A stretch of 64,000 nt of DNA from Runella rosea (GTDB lineage Bacteria > Bacteroidota > Bacteroidia > Cytophagales > Spirosomataceae). The notes beneath the pieces were generated by a model, which saw only the letters and a program-made list of their open reading frames with translations, was not told the origin of the DNA and did not search any database. Below, in pieces: positions 16,481 through 25,274 of the stretch. The position numbers and the translations under genes are program-made. How positions within the stretch are numbered: the stretch's first letter is position 1; each line of letters opens with the position of its first letter. Location of the stretch: positions 6,151,001-6,215,000 of the forward strand of contig NZ_CP030850.1 in the NCBI RefSeq assembly GCF_003325355.1, given 5' to 3'.

Positions 16481-19258
16481 ATGCTTCGTTTCTCTATCTA
16501 TCTTTGTTTATTGCTTTTTGGGTTGCAGACCCTTACTGCCCAAACCAATATACCGCTACCCGAGCACCCGCGTCCTGATTGGGAGCGTGCGAATTGGCTC
16601 AACCTCAACGGCGACTGGGAGTTTCGGTTCGATAAAGAAGATGCAGGCCTGAAACAGGGTTGGGGCAAAGGCACCCAAAAATTCCCCCTGACCATCCACG
16701 TACCGTTTCCGTGGGGGGCACCGCTGTCGGGAGTAAAAGATGAAGCCGACATTGCTTGGTATCAGCGCACGATTTCTATTCCCAAAGACTGGAAGGGCCA
16801 ACGCGTTTTTGTGGTCATCGGGGCCAGTGATTACAAAACCACCGTTTGGTTTGGCGGCAAGGAACTCGGCTCTTTTGAAGGTGGCTATGTGCCTTTTGAA
16901 TTTGAACTTCCTCTCACCAGCCTAAAGGCAGGCGCAAATCAGAAATTGGTGATTCGGGTGGATGATAAGCGCCGTGAATATGCTTTGTACGGAAAACAGG
17001 GCTACGGCAACGCCCGGGGCATTTGGCAAACCATTTATCTGGAAGCGCGCGCCAATGATTATCTCGAAACCCTTCATTTTACGCCCGATATTGATAAAGG
17101 GAAGGTTCAGGTAACGGCGACTTTGCCACAACCTGCCTCGCAAGATTTGGCGCTGAAACTGAATATAGCGGGTGTATCAGCGCCTGTTTCTCAAACCATC
17201 GGAAAGGGGCAAACGCAACTGTCGTTTGAGGTTTCTATCCCTGATTTTAGACTCTGGACGCTAGAAAATCCGCATTTGTACGAAGTGGAAGCGACCTTGG
17301 GAGGAGATAAAATTAAAAGTTATTTCGGAATGCGTAAGATTTCGGTGGTCAATCTGCCGGGTACTAATTTTCCGTATGTCGCGCTCAATAATCAGCCGAT
17401 TTATCTCCAAATCGCGCTTGACCAATCGTACCATCCAGAGGGTTTTTATACTTTCCCTACGGATGAGTTTATGAAAAATGAGATAAAGTTGGCCAAGGAT
17501 ATTGGCTTAAACGGCATCCGGACGCACATCAAAATTGACGTACCGCGTAAGTTATATTGGGCAGATAAAATGGGTTTGTTGATTATGTCTGATTTACCCA
17601 ATTTCTGGGGACAACCCAACGCCGAAGCCCGGGCTGAATCGGAGCGGGTGTTGCCCCAACTCATTAAACGAGATTTCAATCACCCCGCCATTTTTTCGTG
17701 GATTCTCTTCAATGAAACTTGGGGATTAAAGACCAAAGTAGAAGAAAACGGCAAAAAAGTGGATAGATACTTACCCGAAACCCAGCAGTGGGTAGCAAGC
17801 ATGTACCGCAAAGCCAAAGCACTCGACCCGAGCCGTTTGATTGAAGATAATTCAATCTGCTGTGGCGCGGGTCACACCGAAACGGACATCAACTCGTGGC
17901 ATGAGTACTTACCTGGCTACGGATGGGAAGACTACCTTAAAAACCTAACCACAAAAACGTTTGAAGGCTCTACATTTAATTTTGAAAATGGCTATAAAGT
18001 GGGCAGACAGCCCAACATCAACTCCGAATTTGGCAACGTGTGGGGCTATGATGGCAGTTCTGGCGACGTGGATTGGACATGGGATTATCACCGCTCGGTC
18101 AATACGTTTCGTAAATATCCGTTGGTGGCGGGCTGGTTGTATACCGAGCACCACGACGTAATCAACGAGTGGAACGGCTATTTTAAATTTGACCGTACCC
18201 AAAAATTTACGGGTTTGGATGCCTTCGTGCCGGGTATGAGTCTCAAAGATTTGCACGCCGATATTTATGTCACAACGGGTCAGGATATTTCACACAGCGT
18301 GCGCCCAACGGAAGTGGTGCAAGTACCATTGACGATTTCGGCGATGACGGGGCGCACTGATTTGGGCAAAGAGCTGACCCTGAAAGTGGAACTGAATGGT
18401 TGGGATGCTTTTGGGCAGGCCAAAAAGTGGCAGAGTTTTACCAAAAAAATCCCGTACAGCCCGTGGATTCAGCAGGCAATCGCGCCGTTGTACGTGGTGA
18501 TGCCTTCCGAAAAATCGGTGGCCGTGTTGGCGCTGACGTTGCAGGATGCCAACGGTAATATCTTGAGTCGCAATTTCAACATGTACATCATAGAAAAACC
18601 ACAAGCCGCAGAAATAGTGACGGCCAGTGGAGAGAAACAACGACTTTTGACCATTGCCCCTAATAAATTTAGCGATGCAAAATGGTCAATGAAGCAGTGG
18701 GATGTGTTGGACGGATTGAAAGTAAACGGCGCAGGAAGCGGTTATTTTGAATACAAAATTAAATGGCCGACCGACCTAAAAGCCGACAACGTCAGCGGGG
18801 CGTCGTTCATCATGGAAGCTTCTGCAAAACAGTTGTTTGGCAAAGACAAAAGCGGTGACGTGAAAATTGCGGATAACTACATGCTTGGCGGCGGTACGTT
18901 TGATAATAGCCTCAATCCTAATTCTTATCCCATGACCGATGAAACTAAGTTTCCGAGTGACGTCGCCATCAGTTTCAACGGAATAGCAGCGGGAAAACTC
19001 AACCTGCCCGATGATCCCGCCGACCACCGGGGGGTATTGTCGTGGCACTATCAACCCCAAAACCGTAAACTTCGCGAAGCGGGTAGCTACGGCTATCGTT
19101 TGGAAGTAAATGTACCCAATGAAGCCATCCAGAAAGCCATCCAAACGGGCGAATTGGTGTTGCGTTTGGCGGTAGAAGGCAACGGTGGTTTAGCGATTTA
19201 CGGCGAAAAATTTGGCATGTACCCCTTTGATCCTACCGTTATCGTAAAAGTAAAGTAA
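16481..19258 (+). CDS. Secreted glycoside hydrolase family 2 enzyme (beta-galactosidase/glucuronidase-like)
   Basis: A 925-residue protein with a signal peptide ending near residue 20 (LQTLTAQ). The GH2 sugar-binding jelly roll (about 45-200), the immunoglobulin-like domain (about 205-300) and the TIM barrel (about 305-600) follow in order. The acid/base Glu is in ILFNETWG near residue 412. The probable nucleophile Glu is in NSEFGNVWG near residue 515. A C-terminal beta-rich region of about 300 residues follows the barrel. The enzyme should cleave beta-linked galactosides, glucuronides or mannosides outside the inner membrane. It heads a plus-strand run with a sulfatase and several esterases, which suggests a modified, sulfated or acylated glycan. 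Confidence 0.9.
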   Translation: MLRFSIYLCLLLFGLQTLTAQTNIPLPEHPRPDWERANWLNLNGDWEFRFDKEDAGLKQGWGKGTQKFPLTIHVPFPWGAPLSGVKDEADIAWYQRTISIPKDWKGQRVFVVIGASDYKTTVWFGGKELGSFEGGYVPFEFELPLTSLKAGANQKLVIRVDDKRREYALYGKQGYGNARGIWQTIYLEARANDYLETLHFTPDIDKGKVQVTATLPQPASQDLALKLNIAGVSAPVSQTIGKGQTQLSFEVSIPDFRLWTLENPHLYEVEATLGGDKIKSYFGMRKISVVNLPGTNFPYVALNNQPIYLQIALDQSYHPEGFYTFPTDEFMKNEIKLAKDIGLNGIRTHIKIDVPRKLYWADKMGLLIMSDLPNFWGQPNAEARAESERVLPQLIKRDFNHPAIFSWILFNETWGLKTKVEENGKKVDRYLPETQQWVASMYRKAKALDPSRLIEDNSICCGAGHTETDINSWHEYLPGYGWEDYLKNLTTKTFEGSTFNFENGYKVGRQPNINSEFGNVWGYDGSSGDVDWTWDYHRSVNTFRKYPLVAGWLYTEHHDVINEWNGYFKFDRTQKFTGLDAFVPGMSLKDLHADIYVTTGQDISHSVRPTEVVQVPLTISAMTGRTDLGKELTLKVELNGWDAFGQAKKWQSFTKKIPYSPWIQQAIAPLYVVMPSEKSVAVLALTLQDANGNILSRNFNMYIIEKPQAAEIVTASGEKQRLLTIAPNKFSDAKWSMKQWDVLDGLKVNGAGSGYFEYKIKWPTDLKADNVSGASFIMEASAKQLFGKDKSGDVKIADNYMLGGGTFDNSLNPNSYPMTDETKFPSDVAISFNGIAAGKLNLPDDPADHRGVLSWHYQPQNRKLREAGSYGYRLEVNVPNEAIQKAIQTGELVLRLAVEGNGGLAIYGEKFGMYPFDPTVIVKVK

Positions 19259-19274
19259 GGGTAAGATGATCACG

Positions 19275-19335
19275 CAGGTTTTGAGAAACGGCCCGCACAC
19301 AGTGTGATGCAGTTTTTTCAAAACCTGTCTTTTTT
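19275..19335 (+). terminator. Intrinsic terminator after the GH2 gene
   Basis: CAGGTTTTGA (19275-19284) pairs with TCAAAACCTG (19318-19327), and the stem extends by about four more pairs inward. It is followed by TCTTTTTTC. It lies between the GH2 and sulfatase genes, so these two may be separately transcribed. Confidence 0.75.
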
Positions 19336-19347
19336 CAACCGATTTGT

Positions 19348-20934
19348 ATGAAAACAAACTATAGAATTACCACCGCATCGCTTGTTTTCTTGGGCCTGAG
19401 CGGATTAAGTTTTGGCCCACCCACCGCCACCGTTAAGCCCAACATCATCGTCATCATGGCCGATGATATGGGTTTTAGCGACATCGGCTGTTACGGTTCT
19501 GAAATCCCCACGCCTCACTTGGACAATCTGGCTAAAAATGGAACCAAATTCACGCAATTTTACAATGCGGCCCGTTGCTGCCCCAGTCGGGCAGCATTGC
19601 TGACGGGGGTGTACCCGCATCAGGCAGGAATGGGAGAAATGGTGGTGACCAAGGTAAAAGACCGTGCGAAAGAAAACCCATATCAAGGCTGGCTAAGTAG
19701 GCAAACTGCCACCGTGGCCGAAGTGCTGAAAGCGTCAGGTTATCAGACATTTATGTCGGGAAAATGGCACGTAGGCGAAGAGCGCGCCGATTGGCCGTTG
19801 CAGCGCGGTTTTGATAAATATTTTGGCCTCATCAGCGGAGCCACGAGCTATTATGAGGTGTTGCCCGGTCGGTTGGTGCTGGAAGACAACGAGCCGTATA
19901 CCCTGCCCAAGGATTTTTACATGACCGACGCCATCAGCGACAAAGCCGTGGAGTATATTTCGTCCAACGAAAAAACGAAGCAGCCCTTCTTTATGTACGT
20001 TGCTTACACCGCGCCGCATTGGCCGTTGCACGCGCCCGATGAAGAAATCCAAAAGTTTCGGGGTAAGTACAGGAGAGGTTGGGATGAATTGAGAAAAGAG
20101 CGATTTGTGAAACAACAGAAAATGGGCCTTTTTGGCAAAAAATACGCGCTGCCCCCACGTGACGCTGACATTGCCGCTTGGGAAAAAACCACCAACCAAG
20201 ACGAATGGGATTTGAAAATGGCTACCTACGCCGCCATGGTGAGCCGCATGGATGCAGGCATTGGAAAAATCGTCGAAAAACTGCGCGCCAACGGACAGCT
20301 CAATAACACGATGATTGTGTTTTTGTCTGACAATGGAGCCTGTGCCGAAGTGTTGGATGCCCGCGCCAAAAAAGATTTAGGCGAGGCGGCGTATGCCGTT
20401 TCGCTGACAACGCCGGCAGGCCAAAAAGGCTCCTACACCACATACAGCAAGGAATGGGCCGCTTTGGGCAATACCCCTTTCCGGATGTATAAACAGTTTA
20501 CGCACGAAGGCGGCATCGCTACCCCCATGATTGTGCATTATCCCAAGGTCATAAAAAAGCCATTCCAAACATCGCAGGTTGGGCACATCATCGACCTCCT
20601 CCCGACGATTCTGGACGTAGCGCAGGTGAAACAACCGCTTACGATGAACCAACAGAACCTTAAACCCATCGAAGGTAAAAGCTTGATGCCCATTTTGCAG
20701 GGGAAAACCCGCAAAGGACACGATTATATTGCGTGGGAACATTTTGACAACCGTGCCATACGACAAGGAAAATGGAAGTTGGTGGGAATGAAAGACAAAA
20801 GCCAATGGGAACTCTACGACCTTGAAAACGACCGTACAGAAACCAAAGATTTGGCGCAAGCTCACCCCGAAATTGTGGCCCAATTAACCGAAAAATACCG
20901 TCAATGGGCGGCGAAAGTGGGGGTAAGAAAATAG
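19348..20934 (+). CDS. Secreted type I sulfatase (arylsulfatase-like)
   Basis: A 528-residue sulfatase with a signal peptide ending near residue 22. The motif CCPSRAALLTG begins at C77, which is the Cys that becomes formylglycine in the C-x-P-S-R family. D39 and D40 in IMADDMGFSDIG are expected Ca2+ ligands, and SGKWHVG near residue 137 supplies the usual Lys and His. Activation needs a formylglycine-generating enzyme or anSME encoded elsewhere. It should remove sulfate esters from a polysaccharide or sulfated aromatic outside the inner membrane. Its position next to GH2 and esterase genes supports a glycan substrate. Confidence 0.92.
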   Translation: MKTNYRITTASLVFLGLSGLSFGPPTATVKPNIIVIMADDMGFSDIGCYGSEIPTPHLDNLAKNGTKFTQFYNAARCCPSRAALLTGVYPHQAGMGEMVVTKVKDRAKENPYQGWLSRQTATVAEVLKASGYQTFMSGKWHVGEERADWPLQRGFDKYFGLISGATSYYEVLPGRLVLEDNEPYTLPKDFYMTDAISDKAVEYISSNEKTKQPFFMYVAYTAPHWPLHAPDEEIQKFRGKYRRGWDELRKERFVKQQKMGLFGKKYALPPRDADIAAWEKTTNQDEWDLKMATYAAMVSRMDAGIGKIVEKLRANGQLNNTMIVFLSDNGACAEVLDARAKKDLGEAAYAVSLTTPAGQKGSYTTYSKEWAALGNTPFRMYKQFTHEGGIATPMIVHYPKVIKKPFQTSQVGHIIDLLPTILDVAQVKQPLTMNQQNLKPIEGKSLMPILQGKTRKGHDYIAWEHFDNRAIRQGKWKLVGMKDKSQWELYDLENDRTETKDLAQAHPEIVAQLTEKYRQWAAKVGVRK

Positions 20935-20975
20935 AATTTTTAATCAATGGATTCATTATCAGTTAAATATATTGT

Positions 20976-21905
20976 ATGCAAAAACGTTCAATACGCACTC
21001 GTCATTTACCGATAACTTTATTTTTCTTATTTATTCTCCAATGCGCTTCAGCGCAAAAACAGCCGTTACGGTTATTTTTGATTGGGAATAGTTTTTCGCA
21101 AAATGCCACTCAATTTCTGCCTGAATTGAGTAAAGAAGGCGGGCACGAACTCATCATTGGAAGGGCTGAATTGGGAGGGTGCTCTTTGCAACGCCATTGG
21201 GAGCACGCTGCTGCCGCCGAGGCAAATCCAAACGATGAAAAAGGAAAGCCCTACAAAGGGAAATCGCTAAAAATGCTTTTGTCAGAAGGAACTTGGGATG
21301 TGATAACGCTTCAACAATACTCCAAGATTTCGACCGATTTGAGCACGTACGAACCTTACGCCACGAAGCTGTTTGAATACGTCCGTAAACTCCAGCCCAA
21401 TGCCCGCATCGTTTTTCATCAAACCTGGGCCTATCGGTCAGATTCTAACGATTTTGGGCAACTGACCGAAGGGGGAGAGGCCAAAAATGAGCAGGAAATG
21501 TGGGGAAAATTGCGGGCTGCGTACCGCGCCACCGCGGCATCGTTGCAGGCCGCTGTCATCCCGACGGGCGACGCCTTTTGGCAAATGAGTACCAGTCGGA
21601 AATGGGCGTACCATCGGGATAAAAACTTCGATTTTAAAAATCCTGCAATGTCCAAACTTCCTGATCAAACGAACTCTCTGCACGTGGGTTATGCGTGGAA
21701 TAAAGAAAAATTAAATTTTGATTCGCACCACGCAAGTCCAGCAGGATGCTATCTGGGGGCGCTGGTTTGGTATGGTTACCTATTTCAGGAATCGCCAATG
21801 AAGCTGACTTTTGTCCCTGAAAACGTACCCGCTAATTTTGCAAAACAGCTGCGTAAAACCGCGTGGAAAACCGTAAAAAAAGAGTTGAAGGCATCTGTTT
21901 ACTAA
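20976..21905 (+). CDS. DUF4886-domain secreted protein (SGNH hydrolase-like)
   Basis: A 309-residue exported protein with a signal peptide (LFFLFILQCASAQ, cut near residue 27). The mature N-terminus LFLIGNSFSQNATQFLPEL and the later ITLQQYSKIS fit DUF4886, a branch of SGNH/GDSL-like hydrolases. GNS carries the likely nucleophile Ser, and a C-terminal DSHHASPAGCYLGA supplies the His of an SGNH block V-like motif. It is probably an esterase acting on acylated sugars. It sits 41 bases after the sulfatase and 17 bases before the next esterase gene, so these genes are probably co-transcribed. Confidence 0.78.
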   Translation: MQKRSIRTRHLPITLFFLFILQCASAQKQPLRLFLIGNSFSQNATQFLPELSKEGGHELIIGRAELGGCSLQRHWEHAAAAEANPNDEKGKPYKGKSLKMLLSEGTWDVITLQQYSKISTDLSTYEPYATKLFEYVRKLQPNARIVFHQTWAYRSDSNDFGQLTEGGEAKNEQEMWGKLRAAYRATAASLQAAVIPTGDAFWQMSTSRKWAYHRDKNFDFKNPAMSKLPDQTNSLHVGYAWNKEKLNFDSHHASPAGCYLGALVWYGYLFQESPMKLTFVPENVPANFAKQLRKTAWKTVKKELKASVY

Positions 21906-21922
21906 CTGACAAATACATTATT

Positions 21923-22789
21923 ATGCAAAAAAAACTATTCCTTCTCTTTTCGATCTTCCTCGCTCATACTGCCCACTGCCAACTGGTGAGCGACTCGGTG
22001 CTGATTGAAGGCCATTACCGTACCTTCCATTTTCTAGCACCTGCCGATAAGCAGGCGTCTTTGCTGTTTGTTTTGCACGGCTCAGGGGGTAACGGGCGTG
22101 GCCAACGAAACGGAGCCGAGAAATTGGAGGCCGTTGCGCCCAATGAAAATATTTTGATGGTGTATCCTGATGGGTATAAAAAATACTGGAACGAATGTCG
22201 GAAAACGGCGCAGTCGGCGGCAAACATGGAAAACATCAACGACAATGCTTTTTTTCAATCCATGATTACGTATTTCGAGCAAAAATACGCCATCAATCCT
22301 AAAAAAGTATTTGCCGTGGGCACTTCGGGCGGCGGGCACATGGCGTATAAGTTGGCGCTAACGATGCCCGAACAGTTCAGAGCCATTACCGCGCTTATTG
22401 CCAACTTACCCGACACCAATAACATGGATTGCACCGAAAAGCGCATGGCGATTCCGGTGATGATTGTCAACGGTACAGCCGACCGCACCAACCCCTACGC
22501 TGGTGGAGAGGTCTTGACCAACGGCATTAGTCTTGGTTTCGTTCGCTCTACCGACCGAACGTTCAAATATTGGTCTGAATTGGCGGGATATGCAGGCAGC
22601 CCCAAAATGGAGGCGCTGCCCGATACCGACCCAACCGACGGCCGCACCATTGATCGCTATACGTACAAAGAACCTGGAAAGCCCGAAGTAACCCTCTTAA
22701 AAGTACTGAACGGCCAACACAATTCCCCGCGCGATATTGATGTGTATCTGGAAGCATGGGCTTTTTTTAAGCGGCAGATGGTGGAGTGA
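21923..22789 (+). CDS. Secreted esterase of the PHB-depolymerase/feruloyl-esterase family
   Basis: A 288-residue protein starting at the ATG at 21923, with a signal peptide ending at HTAHCQ near residue 18. It shows the LpqC/PHB-depolymerase layout: LLFVLHGSGGNG (oxyanion region) near residue 45, VFAVGTSGGGHMAYKLA with the nucleophile Ser, then PVMIVNGTADRTNPYAGG with the catalytic Asp, and a late GQHNSPRDID carrying the likely His. Related enzymes release feruloyl, acetyl or hydroxyalkanoate groups. In this cluster, de-esterification of a glycan side chain is most likely. It follows the DUF4886 gene by 17 bases. Confidence 0.82.
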   Translation: MQKKLFLLFSIFLAHTAHCQLVSDSVLIEGHYRTFHFLAPADKQASLLFVLHGSGGNGRGQRNGAEKLEAVAPNENILMVYPDGYKKYWNECRKTAQSAANMENINDNAFFQSMITYFEQKYAINPKKVFAVGTSGGGHMAYKLALTMPEQFRAITALIANLPDTNNMDCTEKRMAIPVMIVNGTADRTNPYAGGEVLTNGISLGFVRSTDRTFKYWSELAGYAGSPKMEALPDTDPTDGRTIDRYTYKEPGKPEVTLLKVLNGQHNSPRDIDVYLEAWAFFKRQMVE

Positions 22790-23000
22790 TTTTTGTTTTT
22801 GAGATGAAGTTGCTGAGAAAATATCAACAACATTTGAAAATATTTTGAGTGATTTCCAAAATTTTTCTCAACTACGCAAAAAAGTTGCGCAGTACTAAGC
22901 AAATTTTGTGGTATCAATGAATCGTTTCATTCACATTAATTTAGCTCTAAAGAAAAATGAATACTGATTCTAAACTCAAACAAATTAAAAAACTAATGTG

Positions 23001-23777
23001 ATGGAAGATATTCTTAAAAATTTAAATTTCATCTGGACTCGGGATCCACATGAGGCTTTTGAAAATCCATATGAATATGAGGCACAAGACCAGTTTCTTC
23101 GAGAAGCCAATAGCGTTTTAGACTGTCTTTTTAGTCATCTGATGAAGACAAATAGGAGTTTTGTCAAAAATGACACATCACTTGAAAAAGCGATTTGGAT
23201 GCTTCATGTCGATTCTTGTGAAACACTAAGAGATTGCAGAGAACTTCTTTCTCAAAAAAATGCAAGAATGGCAATAAAGTTTTTTAGGGATATAATTGAA
23301 GTGTTAGATACTGTATCTTATTTCTTAACTAATGATAATAAAAGTAAGAAAGCTCTTAGTGATTGGTTCAATAATGAAAGTCCTAGACACTTTATTTATA
23401 GAAATTATGTAGGCAGTACAGTTTCAGAGGACCTGAAAAAAGAGTTAGAGCAAGAATATAAATATTTTTCAAAATTTACTCACAGAACGTATGAATCATT
23501 AGGATATAATTATATTCTTGGCAGTAATGATATTATGTCTTATGAAGGTATTTATTCCATTTCTGTTCTTCCAAATCCTATTTCACATTGCATAGCAATT
23601 TTAGGAAATTTTATAATTTTCTTTGTAAGAAGTTTAAACAAAAGTTCCTTAATAAGTAAAGAGGAAATTCAGGATATATTCAATAAATCAATTGAAAACG
23701 AGAGGGTTAAGAGGCGTTTTAAGGCCAGTGATGAGAAATATAAAGAATATTTGGAGGCACAAAAAAAACTCAGGTAA
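23001..23777 (+). CDS. AT-rich orphan gene, possibly HEPN/DUF5677-like
   Basis: I do not recognise this 258-residue protein with certainty. It is mostly alpha-helical, with a stretch EYKYFSKFTHRTYESL (about 157-172) that resembles the LSKYTH motif of DUF5677 and related HEPN-like proteins. A hydrophobic segment lies near residues 205-218 (CIAILGNFIIFFV). The ATG at 23001 is preferred over an overlapping GTG at 22998. The coding sequence is strikingly AT-rich, unlike the GC-balanced genes on both sides, and it splits a run of secreted carbohydrate-active genes, which suggests acquisition. It has no signal peptide. A role in nucleic-acid processing or defence is possible but not shown. Confidence 0.6.
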   Translation: MEDILKNLNFIWTRDPHEAFENPYEYEAQDQFLREANSVLDCLFSHLMKTNRSFVKNDTSLEKAIWMLHVDSCETLRDCRELLSQKNARMAIKFFRDIIEVLDTVSYFLTNDNKSKKALSDWFNNESPRHFIYRNYVGSTVSEDLKKELEQEYKYFSKFTHRTYESLGYNYILGSNDIMSYEGIYSISVLPNPISHCIAILGNFIIFFVRSLNKSSLISKEEIQDIFNKSIENERVKRRFKASDEKYKEYLEAQKKLR

Positions 23778-23827
23778 TTTGATTCAATATATTTAGTTTT
23801 ATGGATTTATAAAACCTCCCTCAAAAA

Positions 23828-25234
23828 ATGAAAAAACTCTTCCTTCTCCTCTTTCTCTCCCCACTCTTCGCCGTTGCCGATGTGTACTTGCCGGCAATTT
23901 TCAGCAGTAATATGGTGTTGCAGCAGCAGTCCAAAGTCACGGTATGGGGATGGGCGCAACCGGGCGAGAGGGTAACAGTTTCGGGAAGTTGGCAAAGTGA
24001 AACGGTCAGTGTGGTGACCAACGAAAATGCCGTTTGGAAATTAACCATTGCTACTCCCAAAGCAGGAGGCGGGCCGCATACGTTGACGATTCAGGGGCGT
24101 AACAGGATTGTGCTAGAAAACGTCCTGATGGGTGAGGTGTGGCTGTGTGCGGGGCAATCCAACATGGAATGGAGCGCCGACCACGGCGTAAAAGACGCAA
24201 AGGCTGAGTTGCCCACGGCCTACAATGCCAACATTCGTTTCTTCAAAATGCCCAAACTCACCGCCGAAACGCCCCAAACCGATGCCAAAGGAACTTGGAC
24301 GGTTTGCGATTCGCTGACCTTGAAGCGGTTCAGCGCCGTGGGGTATTTCTTTGGCAAAAAACTCAACCAGTCACTCAATGTGCCCATCGGCCTGATTGAC
24401 GTGGCGTGGGGCGGCTCGTACATTGAGTCGTGGATTCCGGAGCACATTGTCAACTTATTTCCCAACACCCGTACGTCAGCAGAAACCATGATTCCGAGCA
24501 AAGGATGGCCGCGGCAGGCGGGTTATATTTACAACGGCATGGTGGCGCCGCTCACGCCGTTTGCCATTGCGGGAGCGTTGTGGTATCAGGGCGAATCCAA
24601 CCGTCATTATCCTTCTACGTACTATCAACTCATGCACCTGATGGTGGATACATGGCGGGGCGCATGGCAGAAAGACTTTCCGTTTTATTACGTTCAAATT
24701 GCCCCTTTCAACTACCGTGATACGACCGAATTTAAAGCCCCCGCCGTGCGGGAAATGCAAACCCGCGCCATGAACATTCCGAAATCCGGCATGGTGGTGG
24801 TGACCGATTTGGTCGATGATTTGAACAACATTCACCCTGCGTATAAAAAAGAGGTCGGCAATCGGTTGGCCGGTTGGGCATTGGCGGAAACCTACAATCA
24901 GAAAAACGGAAACTACAAAAGCCCGCAATACAAATCTCTGCAAATAGACGGACACAAAGCCATTGTTTCGTTTGACCACGCCGAAAGTGGCCTTGCCGCC
25001 AAAGGCGGTCCATTGACAGAGTTTGAAGTCGCGGGAGCAAACCGTATATTTTATAAAGCCGAAGCACGAATTGTCAAAAACAACGCCGTTGAAGTCACCT
25101 CCGAAAAGGTGAGTCAACCCGTTGCGGTGCGTTTTGCGTTTCGAGATACGCCCGTTCCTAATTTATTCAATAAAGATGGATTGCCTGCAATACCCTTTCG
25201 AACGGATGATTGGCAATTGGGCGCGGCTAAATAA
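23828..25234 (+). CDS. Secreted sialate O-acetylesterase (SGNH family)
   Basis: A 468-residue protein with a signal peptide ending near residue 18 (FAVADV). An N-terminal beta domain (about 20-95: FSSNMVLQQQSKVTVWGWAQPG) is followed by the SGNH core: CAGQSNMEW (nucleophile Ser) near residue 110, AWGGSYIESW, and LWYQGESN near residue 255. These blocks are diagnostic of bacterial sialate O-acetylesterases, which remove acetyl groups from sialic acids or other acetylated sugars. It is the last gene of the glycan-degrading run and ends in a hairpin shared with the convergent gene downstream. Despite the family name, the real substrate may be an acetylated plant or algal glycan. Confidence 0.88.
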   Translation: MKKLFLLLFLSPLFAVADVYLPAIFSSNMVLQQQSKVTVWGWAQPGERVTVSGSWQSETVSVVTNENAVWKLTIATPKAGGGPHTLTIQGRNRIVLENVLMGEVWLCAGQSNMEWSADHGVKDAKAELPTAYNANIRFFKMPKLTAETPQTDAKGTWTVCDSLTLKRFSAVGYFFGKKLNQSLNVPIGLIDVAWGGSYIESWIPEHIVNLFPNTRTSAETMIPSKGWPRQAGYIYNGMVAPLTPFAIAGALWYQGESNRHYPSTYYQLMHLMVDTWRGAWQKDFPFYYVQIAPFNYRDTTEFKAPAVREMQTRAMNIPKSGMVVVTDLVDDLNNIHPAYKKEVGNRLAGWALAETYNQKNGNYKSPQYKSLQIDGHKAIVSFDHAESGLAAKGGPLTEFEVAGANRIFYKAEARIVKNNAVEVTSEKVSQPVAVRFAFRDTPVPNLFNKDGLPAIPFRTDDWQLGAAK

Positions 25235-25236
25235 TG

Positions 25237-25274
25237 AATTGTGGTGATGGGATTTATAGACCGTCACCACAATT
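25237..25274. terminator. Bidirectional terminator between convergent genes
   Basis: A 14-bp stem with one T-G pair (25237-25250 with 25261-25274) and a 10-nt loop fills the 40-base gap between the acetylesterase gene and the outer-membrane-like gene on the other strand. Both flanks are AT-rich. Confidence 0.65.

Noticed and set aside
24476-25117. A 213-codon open frame opposite the sialate O-acetylesterase
   Set aside because: Codon-complement shadow of a gene with clear SGNH motifs.
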